Notes under the pieces: model-generated
Seen by the model: the letters and a program-made list of their open reading frames with translations, nothing else
Told to the model about the DNA's origin: nothing
The model's database searches: none
Shown here: piece by piece, positions 1 to 6,384 of the stretch
Position numbering within the stretch: the stretch's first letter is position 1
Layout of the letters: each line of letters starts with the position of its first letter
Program-made: the position numbers and the translations under genes
Origin: DASUAO01 sp046484625
GTDB lineage: Bacteria > Actinomycetota > Acidimicrobiia > IMCC26256 > PALSA-555
Direction of reading: 5' to 3'
DNA length: 14,235 nt
Assembly: GCA_046484625.1 (NCBI GenBank)
Contig: JAWOIO010000195.1
Coordinates: forward strand, 1 to 14,235

Positions 1-98
1 TCAGGGGAGGCTACCGACTGGGTCGCGCCGCTTCGGGAGCCGGCACCGGCGCGCGGCTAGCCTGGGGTGCTCCGCCCCCTTAGCTCAGTGGTAGAGCA

Positions 99-140
<42 letters not shown>

Positions 141-150
141 GGAGCACCCC

Positions 151-156
151 AGGCTA
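151..156 (-). promoter_or_regulatory. Candidate -10 box for tRNA-Thr
   Basis: TAGCCT on the minus strand fits the actinobacterial TANNNT -10 pattern and lies 10 bases upstream of the mature tRNA 5' end at 140. No convincing -35 element was seen. The same hexamer recurs before the acetyltransferase gene and acsA. This is inferred from position only, and the site lies inside the inverted repeat. Confidence 0.3.
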
Positions 157-200
157 GCCGCGCGCCGGTGCCGGCTCCCGAAGCGGCGCGACCCAGTCGG

Positions 201-206
201 TAGCCT
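201..206 (+). promoter_or_regulatory. Candidate -10 box, leaderless start of the acetyltransferase gene
   Basis: TAGCCT ends seven bases before the A of the ATG at 213, the spacing expected if transcription starts at the start codon itself. There is no Shine-Dalgarno sequence upstream of this ATG; the preceding bases are C-rich. Leaderless messages with TANNNT at this distance are common in actinobacteria. No good -35 element is visible. Confidence 0.35.
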
Positions 207-212
207 CCCCTG

Positions 213-725
213 ATGTCCGACGCCGCGACCCCGCAGCATTCGGTCCGCCCGGCCCAACGGCGCGACGCCGAGGCGCTCCGGTCGATCTACAACGTCGAGG
301 TCGCCGAGTCGACGGTCACCTTCGATCTCGTCCCCCGGACCCTCGACGAGCAGGTGGCGTGGCTCGACGACCACGCGGGCGCCCACCCGGCCGTGGTCGC
401 CGTCGACCCCGACGGACAGGTGGTCGGATTCGGCTCCCTCTCGCCCTACCGGGACCGGCCGGCCTACCGGACCACGGTGGAGGACTCGGTGTACGTCCAT
501 CGCGACCACCGGGGTTCCGGGATCGGGCAGCTGCTGCTCGAGGAGCTGATCCGGTCGGGGCGGGACCACGGTTTCCACAGCGCGATCGCTCGGATCGTGG
601 GGGGACACGAGGCGAGCATCGCCCTCCACGAGCGGTGCGGGTTCGTGGTCGTGGGGACCGAGCGCGAGGTCGGCCGGAAGTTCGGCACGTGGCTCGATGT
701 GGTGCTCATGCAGCGCATGCTGTGA
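213..725 (+). CDS. GNAT N-acetyltransferase, phosphinothricin/methionine-sulfone acetyltransferase family
   Basis: This 170-residue protein has the full length and pattern of the Pat/MddA-type GNAT family, which moves an acetyl group from acetyl-CoA to the amino group of small amino-acid-like substrates such as phosphinothricin or methionine sulfone. Visible motifs are TFDLVPRTLDEQ (36-47), TVEDSVYV (88-95) with E90 as the likely general base, the acetyl-CoA loop RGSGIG (100-105), NEASIALHE-like residues at 131-140, and the C-terminal GRKFGTWLDVVLMQR segment (154-168). It is a soluble cytoplasmic enzyme. The ATG at 213 has no Shine-Dalgarno sequence and may be leaderless. It is divergent from the partial tRNA-Thr and convergent with tRNA-Tyr, 11 bases from its 3' end. 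The actual substrate cannot be told from sequence. Confidence 0.9.
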   Translation: MSDAATPQHSVRPAQRRDAEALRSIYNVEVAESTVTFDLVPRTLDEQVAWLDDHAGAHPAVVAVDPDGQVVGFGSLSPYRDRPAYRTTVEDSVYVHRDHRGSGIGQLLLEELIRSGRDHGFHSAIARIVGGHEASIALHERCGFVVVGTEREVGRKFGTWLDVVLMQRML

Positions 726-736
726 GCCATGCGCGG

Positions 737-820
737 TGGTGGGCCGGGTTGGATTCGAACCAACGTAGCTTGCGCAGCAGGTTTACAGCCTGCTCCCTTT
801 GGCCACTCGGGTACCGACCC
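737..820 (-). tRNA. tRNA-Tyr(GTA)
   Basis: On the minus strand the sequence folds as a class II tRNA. The acceptor strand GGGTCGG (820-814) pairs with CCGGCCC (747-741) with one T-G wobble. The D arm is CCCGAGTGGCCAAAGGG, the anticodon arm GCAGG-CTGTAAA-CCTGC has GTA in the anticodon position, a short extra arm follows, and the T arm is GTTGG-TTCGAAT-CCAAC. Discriminator A and an encoded CCA end the gene at 737. The gene stands alone, divergent from yajQ. A plus-strand reading frame across it is only its shadow. Confidence 0.97.
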
Positions 821-832
821 CTGGAAGCCGCG

Positions 833-838
833 TACAGT
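833..838 (-). promoter_or_regulatory. Candidate -10 box for tRNA-Tyr
   Basis: TACTGT on the minus strand lies 12 bases upstream of the tRNA-Tyr 5' end and matches TANNNT. Its complement, TACAGT, matches the same pattern on the plus strand and could equally serve yajQ. No clear -35 hexamer is present on either side, so the assignment is tentative. Confidence 0.28.
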
Positions 839-905
839 AGCAGCGCTGTTCGCGTGCGCTCCCACGACATCGAGCGCCACGAGAATCGACGGAGGTTCAC
901 ACCCC

Positions 906-1394
906 ATGCCCACGTTCGACGTCGTCTCCCAGGTCGACATGCAAGAGCTCCGCAATGCGGTCGACCAGGCCAGCCGTGAAGTGTCGACCCGCTACGACTT
1001 CAAGGGCACCGACTCCAAGATCGACCTGACCGACACCGAGATCGTGCTCGAGACAGAGAACGAGCAGCGCCTCACCGCCCTCGTGCAGGTGCTCGAGGAG
1101 AAGCTCGTGAAGCGCAAGGTGTCGTTGAAGGCACTCGGCTACGGGAAGGTCGAGGAGGCCACCAAGGGGCGCGCCCGCCAGCACGTCACGCTCAACGTGG
1201 GGATCAACCAGGAGAAGGCCAAGGCGATCGGGAAGTTCCTCAAGGACCTGAACCCCAAGGGGCTCTCGCACCAGATCCAGGGCGACCAGCTCCGGGTGAG
1301 CTCCAAGAAGCGTGACCACCTCCAGGACGCCATCGAGGCCCTGAAGGGCCACGACTTCGGGATCCCGCTCCAGTTCGAGAACTTCCGCGACTGA
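906..1394 (+). CDS. yajQ: YajQ family nucleotide-binding protein
   Basis: The 162-residue protein matches the YajQ (DUF520/UPF0234) family over its whole length. It opens with MPTFDVVSQVDMQELRNAVD, carries the conserved STRYDFKG segment (27-34), a KRKVSLKAL region near the middle, and ends with DFGIPLQFENFRD. YajQ proteins are small cytoplasmic proteins with two ferredoxin-like folds. A homologue in Xanthomonas binds cyclic di-GMP and acts with a transcription factor; binding of other nucleotides and tRNA has been reported for relatives. The role here is therefore not fixed. A strong Shine-Dalgarno GGAGG (891-895) lies 10 bases before the ATG and decides this start over a longer frame that would run through tRNA-Tyr. 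The gene converges on htpX with only 10 bases between their stops. Confidence 0.93.
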   Translation: MPTFDVVSQVDMQELRNAVDQASREVSTRYDFKGTDSKIDLTDTEIVLETENEQRLTALVQVLEEKLVKRKVSLKALGYGKVEEATKGRARQHVTLNVGINQEKAKAIGKFLKDLNPKGLSHQIQGDQLRVSSKKRDHLQDAIEALKGHDFGIPLQFENFRD

Positions 1395-1418
1395 CGCTTC
1401 GTCCCTACTTCCAGTCGC
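1387..1418. terminator. Inverted repeat across the convergent yajQ/htpX stops
   Basis: GCGACTG (1387-1393) and CAGTCGC (1412-1418) form a perfect 7-bp inverted repeat with an 18-base loop that contains both stop codons. The location suggests a bidirectional stop for two convergent genes. There is no T-tract on either side, and the loop is long for an intrinsic terminator, so the role is uncertain. Confidence 0.35.
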
Positions 1419-2256
1419 CCGAACGCAGACGGCGGATCCGGTCCTCGGTCGGCGGGTGGGTCCGGAACAGCCCGGCGAAGCTGACATGGCGGCCCGTGAG
1501 CGGGTTGATGATGTAGGCGGTGGCCTCGGCCGGGTTCACCTTCATCGGCACCTGCTTGGCGTAGGCCTCGATCTTCTCGAGCGCGCGAGCCAGGGGCTCA
1601 CCGTCGTCGACGAGATGGGCGCCGCTCGCGTCGGCCTGGTACTCCCGGGACCGGGAGATCGCCATCTGGATCAGCCCGGCGGCGAGCGGGGCGAGGATCA
1701 TCATGGCGAGCAGCCCGAAGATGTTGTTGTCGCCGTCGTCGCCGCGACCGCCGCTGAAGATGGCACCCCACGCGGCCATGCGGGCCGCGAACGTGATCGC
1801 CATCGCCACCGCGGCCGCGACCGAGCCGATGAGGATGTCGCGGTTCTTCACGTGCGACAGCTCGTGGGCGAGCACACCCCGCAGCTCGTCGCGGTCGAGC
1901 ACCTGGAGGATCCCCTGGGTGCAGCACACCGCCGCGTTCTTCGGGCCCCGACCGGTGGCGAAGGCGTTGGGCTGGGCCTCGGCCGACAGGTAGAGCCGGG
2001 GCATCGGCATGTCGTTGCGCCGGGCGAGGTCCTCGACGATCGCGTAGAGCTCGGGCGAGTCCTCACGGGTGATCGGCTTCGCCCGGGCCGCGGCGATGGC
2101 GAGCTTGTCGCTGAACCAGTAGGAGCCGCCGGCGAACGCGAGCCCGAGCACGAGACCGATGACCATCCCCCCGCTGCCACCGAGCGCGGCGCCGATCCCG
2201 ATGAAGAGCGCGCCGAGGAAGGCCAGGAGCGTGCCGGTCTTGAGTGCGTTGACCAC
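1405..2256 (-). CDS. htpX: HtpX-type M48 membrane zinc metalloprotease
   Basis: The 283-residue protein has the HtpX layout: two N-terminal membrane segments (about 8-25 and 29-46), a cytosolic metalloprotease domain with zinc motif HELSH (131-135), a membrane pair (about 141-165 and 179-200), and the third ligand E205 in SREYQAD. A conserved FRTHPPTEDRIRRL tail ends it. HtpX degrades damaged or misfolded membrane proteins, and the QPNAFATGRGPKNAAV segment (95-110) is typical of the family. I chose the GTG at 2256 because AGAGGTGA lies a few bases upstream and the protein then begins MVNALKTG as relatives do. The longer frame from 2364 would translate the 15-base tandem repeats and is not credible. 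The gene lies downstream of the DMT transporter across 120 bases, so it may have its own promoter. Confidence 0.93.
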   Translation of the reverse strand: MVNALKTGTLLAFLGALFIGIGAALGGSGGMVIGLVLGLAFAGGSYWFSDKLAIAAARAKPITREDSPELYAIVEDLARRNDMPMPRLYLSAEAQPNAFATGRGPKNAAVCCTQGILQVLDRDELRGVLAHELSHVKNRDILIGSVAAAVAMAITFAARMAAWGAIFSGGRGDDGDNNIFGLLAMMILAPLAAGLIQMAISRSREYQADASGAHLVDDGEPLARALEKIEAYAKQVPMKVNPAEATAYIINPLTGRHVSFAGLFRTHPPTEDRIRRLRSGDWK

Positions 2257-2268
2257 TGGATCACCTCT

Positions 2269-2299
2269 GGGGACAGGGGGTCTGGGGCGTGGATTCGGG
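2269..2299 (+). other. G-quadruplex-capable G-run cluster in the htpX leader region
   Basis: The plus strand has GGGG, GGGGG, GGGG and GGG separated by 3, 3 and 9 bases, between the htpX Shine-Dalgarno sequence and the tandem repeats. This satisfies a relaxed four-run quadruplex pattern. It lies on the template strand for htpX, so the messenger would be C-rich. Function is unknown. Confidence 0.4.
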
Positions 2300-2303
2300 T
2301 TCC

Positions 2304-2309
2304 AGGGTA
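2304..2309 (-). promoter_or_regulatory. Candidate -10 box for htpX
   Basis: TACCCT on the minus strand matches TANNNT and lies about 48 bases upstream of the htpX GTG, giving a leader of roughly 40 bases. A -35 element is not obvious. The 120-base gap after the DMT gene makes a separate htpX promoter plausible. Confidence 0.25.
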
Positions 2310-2322
2310 GTAACGCCGAGGA

Positions 2323-2375
2323 GGACCCGGACGTTCCGGACCCGGACGTTCCGGACCCGGACATCCCGGATCCGG
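2323..2375. repeat. Short tandem repeat, 15-base unit, about 3.5 copies
   Basis: Units start at 2323, 2338 and 2353, with a partial unit from 2368. The first two are identical (GGACCCGGACGTTCC); the third differs near its end. Each CCGGACGTTCCGG step can form a 5-bp hairpin with loop CGT, and CCGGATCCGG at the end is a perfect palindrome. The array lies just after the DMT transporter stop on the minus strand and upstream of htpX. It may help end the upstream message, or be a length-variable spacer. Confidence 0.8.
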
Positions 2376-2376
2376 C

Positions 2377-3210
2377 TCATCGGGAGACGATGAGCAGGAC
2401 CAGGCCGATCGCCACGACGACGGAGGAGAGGACCCGGGCCCGGCCGAGGCGTTCGTGGAGCAGGAGCCAGCCCGCCGCAGCCCCGAGCACGACCGACGAC
2501 TCGCGCAGCGACGCGACGTAGCCGACCGGTGCGAGGCGGACCGCGGCGAGGACCATGGAGTACGCCAGCACCGAGGCCAGCCCGCCGGCGAGCACCCGGG
2601 GCCAGGCCGGGGAACGCAGATAGCGCGCGAAGGCGGGCCCGTGCCCGCGTGCGACCCCCACCGCGCTGATGGCCATCGCCGCGCCGAGCACGAGCACGAC
2701 CCCGTAGCCGAAACCGCTGTCGGTCCGGCGGGCGCCCGCGGCGTCGAGGGTCGTGTACGTGCCGATCGTCAGGGCGGTGAGCAGCGCCCAGCCGATCGCG
2801 ACCACCCCGACGTGGGGGCGCACGAGCGACGCCAGACCCGCGACCACCACCCCGATCGCGAGCCAGGACTCAGCCGAGAGGTCGTCGGAGAGGAAGGCGA
2901 CCCCGCCGATGGCGGCGAAGAAGGCTCCTCCGCCGCGGGCGAGCGGGTAGGCGAACGAGAACTCGCCGTGGTGGTACGCCCGCACGAGTGCGCCGACGTA
3001 GACGACGTGGACGAGGCTCGAGATGACGACGAACGGCACCGCGTCGGCGGACGGGAGGCCGGTGAACACCAGCACGGGGAGGAAGCAGATCCCGCCCACG
3101 AGGAACTGGCCCCACGCCGCATAGAAGCGCTCGTCGCTGGTCTTGACCAGCAGGTTCCAGCCGGCGTGCAATGCGGCCGAGCCCAGCGCAAGGAGCGTCG
3201 CCTCGAGCAT
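2377..3210 (-). CDS. DMT superfamily transporter (EamA-type)
   Basis: The 277-residue protein is almost entirely hydrophobic, with about ten predicted membrane helices in two halves, as in EamA/DMT transporters. The first half begins with LALGSAALHAGWNLLVK (7-23), typical of the EamA N-terminus. The second half contains LAPVGYVASLRESSVVLGA (226-244) followed by an LLLHERLG motif (249-256), which resembles the family's usual helix-9/10 region. Substrates range over amino acids, purines and other metabolites and cannot be assigned here. The ATG at 3210 gives the family-like start MLEATLLALG; the longer frame to 3309 adds a Pro/Arg/Thr-rich non-family extension that overlaps the upstream gene. 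It follows the HAD phosphatase gene by 37 bases on the same strand, so co-transcription is likely. Confidence 0.88.
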   Translation of the reverse strand: MLEATLLALGSAALHAGWNLLVKTSDERFYAAWGQFLVGGICFLPVLVFTGLPSADAVPFVVISSLVHVVYVGALVRAYHHGEFSFAYPLARGGGAFFAAIGGVAFLSDDLSAESWLAIGVVVAGLASLVRPHVGVVAIGWALLTALTIGTYTTLDAAGARRTDSGFGYGVVLVLGAAMAISAVGVARGHGPAFARYLRSPAWPRVLAGGLASVLAYSMVLAAVRLAPVGYVASLRESSVVLGAAAGWLLLHERLGRARVLSSVVVAIGLVLLIVSR

Positions 3211-3229
3211 CAGCGAACCCGCACTCCGG

Positions 3230-3246
3230 GCCCCTGCACGGGGGGC
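3230..3246. other. Small stem-loop after the HAD phosphatase stop
   Basis: GCCCC (3230-3234) and GGGGC (3242-3246) can pair around a 7-base loop immediately after the HAD gene stop. There is no T-tract. It could be a weak attenuator or mRNA-stabilising structure before the DMT transporter gene; evidence is only the pairing and position. Confidence 0.25.
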
Positions 3247-3247
3247 A

Positions 3248-3745
3248 TCAGTCGTAGTAGCCGGAGTGCCGGTACAGGCACGGGACGCCCTCGGACCGGA
3301 ACATGGCAACGTTGCGACGGTCGTCCTCGATGGCGAGCTTGAGGTCGAACCCGTACTCGCGCAGCTCCCACACCGAGCCCTGCTTGAACTCGCGCGAGAC
3401 CTCGTAGTCGCCGAACGGTCGCATCACGAGGAGGTCCCAACGGATCCGGTACCGGCGCAGCCAGGCCTCGGTCAGGTGGTGGATCCGCTGCGGGCGGGCG
3501 GTGAGCAGCACGATCGCCAGCGCGGGATCGAGGAGGTCGAGGAGCACGTGCACCTCCTCGATGACCGGGTCGTCGCCGCACGCGTCGAAGAACGCGCGCC
3601 AGTCGCGCCGGGGCGCTTCGAGGTAGTGCTGACGACTCACGGCGTCCGAGAGCACACCGTCGATGTCGATGACCGCGGCCGGGCCGGCCTCGACCGGTCC
3701 GTCCCGCCATGTCCAGTGCTCGGGTGCAGCGTGACCTGTGCTCAC
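3248..3745 (-). CDS. HAD-superfamily phosphatase, polynucleotide-kinase-phosphatase-like
   Basis: The 165-residue protein carries the four HAD motifs: DIDGVLSD (27-34) with nucleophile D27 and acid/base D29, T82 in VLLTARPQR (79-87), K121 in EFKQG, and EDDRR (140-144). Between them, HYLEAPRRDWRAFF (40-53) and TEAWLRRYRI (92-101) resemble the phosphatase domain of T4-type polynucleotide kinase and its stand-alone bacterial relatives. It has no kinase P-loop. A 5'- or 3'-nucleotide or sugar phosphate substrate is possible; none can be assigned. The start is GTG, overlapping the acsA stop as GTGA, and it has no good Shine-Dalgarno sequence of its own, so translation is probably coupled to acsA. 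An in-frame restart further in would cut off D27 and is unlikely. Confidence 0.82.
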   Translation of the reverse strand: MSTGHAAPEHWTWRDGPVEAGPAAVIDIDGVLSDAVSRQHYLEAPRRDWRAFFDACGDDPVIEEVHVLLDLLDPALAIVLLTARPQRIHHLTEAWLRRYRIRWDLLVMRPFGDYEVSREFKQGSVWELREYGFDLKLAIEDDRRNVAMFRSEGVPCLYRHSGYYD

Positions 3746-5700
3746 TCGTCGCCGGACGCGGCGTCAGCGAGGTAGCGGGCCTTGATGCCCTCGACGACGC
3801 CGGGATCGGCGAGCGTGGTGGTGTCGCCGAGCGCTTCGTCCTCGCTCACGTTGCGCAGCAGGCGTCGCATGATCTTCCCCGAGCGCGTCTTGGGGAGGTC
3901 CTCGGTGAACAGCACCGTCTTGGGCTTCGCGATCGGTCCGATCGTGGTCGCCACGTGCTCGCGCAGCTCGGACACGAGGGCGTCGCTCGGCTCGTTCCCC
4001 GATCGGAGGATCACGAACGCGGCGATCGCCTGGCCGGTGGTCGCATCGGTGCGTCCGACGACTGCGGCCTCGGCGACCGCCGGGTGGCTCACGAGCGCGC
4101 TCTCGACCTCGGCCGTCGAGATGTTGTGGCCCGAGATGAGCATCACGTCGTCGGTCCGGCCGAGCAGCCAGTAGTAGCCGTCGTCGTCGCGCTTGGCGCC
4201 GTCGCCGGCGAAGTACAGGCCGGGGAACCGCGACCAATAGGTCTCCCGGTATCGCTCCGGGTCGCCCCAGATCCCACGCAGCATCGACGGCCAGGGCTGC
4301 GTGAGCACGAGGTAGCCCCCACCGGGGACCCCGACACTGGCACCGGAGTCGTCGACGATGTCGGCGCCGACACCGGGGAGCGGGAACGTGGCAGAGCCGG
4401 GCTTGAGCGTGGTGGCGCCCGGGAGCGGGCTGAGCATGATCGCCCCGGTCTCGGTCTGCCACCAGGTGTCGACCACGGGGCAGCGCTCCCCGCCGATGTG
4501 GGTCCAGTACCAGATCCACGCCTCGGGGTTGATCGGCTCGCCGACCGTCCCGAGGAGGCGCAGCGAGGTGAGGTCACAACGTTCCGGGATCTCCGCGCCC
4601 CACTTCATGAACGTTCGGATCGCGGTGGGCGCGGTGTAGAGGATCGTGACCCCGTAGCGCTCGACGATCTTCCAGAGGCGGTCCTGGTCGGGGTAGTCCG
4701 GGGTGCCCTCGTACATCACGCTCGTGGCCCGGTTCATGAGCGGGCCGTAGACGATGTACGAGTGCCCGGTGACCCAGCCGACGTCGGCCGCGCACCAGTA
4801 GACGTCGGTGTCGGGGTGCAGGTCGAAGACCGCCCGGTGCGTGAAGGCCACCTGGGTGAGGTAGCCACCCGTGGTGTGCATGATCCCCTTGGGCTTCGCG
4901 GTCGTGCCGCTCGTGTACAGGAGATAGAGGAGGTCCTCGGAGTCCATCTCCTCGGGCGGGCAGTCGGTGCTCTGGCCCTCCACCAGGTCGTGCCACCAGA
5001 CGTCGCGGCCCTCGGTCCAGGGCACCTCGTTCTCGGTACGGCGCAGCACGAGCACCTTCTCGATGCTCGGACACTCGGCGACCGCGGCGTCGGCCGTCTC
5101 CTTCAACGGGAAGACGTTGCCGCGGCGCCAGGCACCGTCGCACGTGATGAGCACCTTCGCCTCGGCGTCGTTGATGCGATCACGAAGCGAGTCGGACGAG
5201 AACCCGCCGAAGACGACCGAGTGCGGTGCGCCCAGGCGTGCGCAGGCGAGGAGTGCCATCGGCAGCTCGGGCACCATCCCCATGTAGATGTTGACCCGAT
5301 CACCCTTGCGGACCCCGAGCTCCTTGAGGGCGTTGGCGAGTCGGCTGACCTCGGCGAGCATGTCGGCGTACGTGAGGGTCCGGGTGTCGCCGGGCTCACC
5401 CTCCCAGTGGACCGCGACCTGGTCGCCGTGCCCGGCGGCGACGTGACGATCGAGACAGTTGTAGGACGCGTTGAGCTTCCCGCCCACGAACCACTTCGCG
5501 AACGGGAGGTCCCACTCGAGGACCGTGTCCCAGTCCTGGAACCAGTCGAGCTCGGCGGCGTGGCGCGCCCAGAAGCCCTCGGGGTCGGTGCTCGCCTCGT
5601 CGTAGATCGCGGCATCGACGATTGCGGCGTTGCGCTTGAAGTCGGCCGGCGGAGGGAAGGTCCGCCCCTCGGCCGACAGTGATTCGATGGCGTCCGACAT
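3742..5700 (-). CDS. acsA: Acetyl-CoA synthetase (AMP-forming)
   Basis: This 652-residue ANL-family enzyme activates acetate with ATP to acetyl-AMP and then acetyl-CoA in the cytoplasm. It has full family length. Visible motifs are the P-loop-like YTSGTTAKPKG (262-272), the acetate-pocket segment DTWWQTETG (411-419), YFAGDGAKRDDDGYYWLLGR (496-515) with the hinge region following, GHNISTAEVESAL (524-536), and PKTRSGK (603-609), whose K609 is the catalytic lysine usually controlled by acetylation. The N-terminal ACAS domain is recognisable at about 43-100. The ATG at 5700 is preceded by GGGGGAC as Shine-Dalgarno. It lies 81 bases after the DUF308 gene and overlaps the HAD gene by four bases. 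A GNAT enzyme is in the window but is of the antibiotic/amino-acid type, not a Pat-like Acs modifier. Confidence 0.97.
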   Translation of the reverse strand: MSDAIESLSAEGRTFPPPADFKRNAAIVDAAIYDEASTDPEGFWARHAAELDWFQDWDTVLEWDLPFAKWFVGGKLNASYNCLDRHVAAGHGDQVAVHWEGEPGDTRTLTYADMLAEVSRLANALKELGVRKGDRVNIYMGMVPELPMALLACARLGAPHSVVFGGFSSDSLRDRINDAEAKVLITCDGAWRRGNVFPLKETADAAVAECPSIEKVLVLRRTENEVPWTEGRDVWWHDLVEGQSTDCPPEEMDSEDLLYLLYTSGTTAKPKGIMHTTGGYLTQVAFTHRAVFDLHPDTDVYWCAADVGWVTGHSYIVYGPLMNRATSVMYEGTPDYPDQDRLWKIVERYGVTILYTAPTAIRTFMKWGAEIPERCDLTSLRLLGTVGEPINPEAWIWYWTHIGGERCPVVDTWWQTETGAIMLSPLPGATTLKPGSATFPLPGVGADIVDDSGASVGVPGGGYLVLTQPWPSMLRGIWGDPERYRETYWSRFPGLYFAGDGAKRDDDGYYWLLGRTDDVMLISGHNISTAEVESALVSHPAVAEAAVVGRTDATTGQAIAAFVILRSGNEPSDALVSELREHVATTIGPIAKPKTVLFTEDLPKTRSGKIMRRLLRNVSEDEALGDTTTLADPGVVEGIKARYLADAASGDE

Positions 5701-5758
5701 GGGTCCCCCGTGCGGCTCGGCGTGACGCGAAACGTGCGCCAGGCTACCGGGGGACCCA
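5700..5758. promoter_or_regulatory. 11-bp inverted repeat covering the acsA ribosome binding site
   Basis: TGGGTCCCCCG (5700-5710) and CGGGGGACCCA (5748-5758) are perfect reverse complements separated by 37 bases. In a minus-strand transcript that starts upstream of 5758, the 3' arm contains the acsA Shine-Dalgarno sequence and the A of its ATG, so pairing would hide the ribosome site. It could also be a DNA operator or a stop for the upstream DUF308 message, though no T-tract follows. The pairing is seen; the role is inferred. Confidence 0.5.
5741..5746 (-). promoter_or_regulatory. Candidate -10 box for acsA
   Basis: TAGCCT on the minus strand lies inside the loop of the 11-bp inverted repeat, about 40 bases before the acsA ATG. 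A transcript starting about seven bases downstream would lack the upstream arm and leave the ribosome site free. The -35 region is not consensus-like. Confidence 0.3.
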
Positions 5759-5781
5759 GGTTCGGATGCGCCCGATCGAGC

Positions 5782-6342
5782 TCAGGCCTTCTTCGCCATG
5801 CTGTGGATCGTGAACGCGTAGACGATCTGTCCGATCCCACGGAACATCGCCATGATCCCGACGTAGAAGAGCAAGACGTTCACCTTGACCGTGACCAGCT
5901 GTTGCGATGCCCAGAAGGCCAGGGCGAGGAGCAGGATGCCCGAGAGCAGACCGAGCCACCACAGCGGATTGAAGTCCTTCACTGCGACGGCCCGGAGGAT
6001 CTCGAAGCTCCCCATCACGAGGAGGACGAACCCGAGCACCGACGCCAGGGCCCAGGTCGCCTTTTCGGGCTGCACGAAGCACCAGATGGCCCCGAGGAGG
6101 AACACGAACCCGAGGATCGCGTTCATGATCTTCCAGCCCGCCGATCGCTCCGACGCGAGCATGAGCAGCTCGCCGAGCGCGGCGAGGAGGAAGACGATCC
6201 CCATGATCACCCCGACGGTCGTCTTCGAGGACTCGTCGAAGCGCAGGACAACGAGCGAGATCGCGAACCAGACGATCCCGGAGACGACGAAGATCCACCA
6301 GCCCTTGGCGTAGTCGTTGAGGTCCGCCATCGTTTCGGTCAC
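5782..6342 (-). CDS. HdeD-like DUF308 membrane protein
   Basis: The 186-residue protein has six predicted membrane helices (about 15-33, 42-62, 72-91, 95-117, 127-145 and 153-176) and the duplicated pattern of the HdeD/DUF308 family, including GVIMGIVFLLAALGELLM (44-61) and LVMGSFEILRAVAVKD (108-123). HdeD of E. coli is a membrane protein linked to acid resistance; most homologues have no known function. I chose the GTG at 6342 because AAAGGGTGG lies 8-9 bases upstream; the internal ATG at 6330 has no comparable site. It follows the MidA-family gene by 42 bases and precedes acsA by 81, all on the minus strand, so it may be the tail of the nuo-midA transcript. Confidence 0.85.
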   Translation of the reverse strand: MTETMADLNDYAKGWWIFVVSGIVWFAISLVVLRFDESSKTTVGVIMGIVFLLAALGELLMLASERSAGWKIMNAILGFVFLLGAIWCFVQPEKATWALASVLGFVLLVMGSFEILRAVAVKDFNPLWWLGLLSGILLLALAFWASQQLVTVKVNVLLFYVGIMAMFRGIGQIVYAFTIHSMAKKA

Positions 6343-6384
6343 AGTCGACCACCCTTTCCACAGGTCATTCGGCTGGGCCGCACC

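Noticed and set aside
213..725. The GNAT gene as the lysine acetyltransferase that controls Acs
   Set aside because: Its motifs match the phosphinothricin/methionine-sulfone type, not protein acetyltransferases, and it is not next to acsA.
729..905. Extension of YajQ upstream through 729-905
   Set aside because: This stretch is the tRNA-Tyr gene read as protein. GGAGG ten bases before the ATG at 906 fixes the real start.
2257..2364. N-terminal extension of HtpX beginning with Ser/Gly/Thr repeats
   Set aside because: The Ser-Gly-Thr repeats are the 15-base tandem array translated. The GTG at 2256 has a Shine-Dalgarno sequence and gives the usual HtpX N-terminus.
3709..5682. A 657-residue open frame on the plus strand opposite acsA
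   Set aside because: Same cause: it mirrors acsA codons, has shadow-type composition and no recognisable motif, while the minus strand has a complete Acs.
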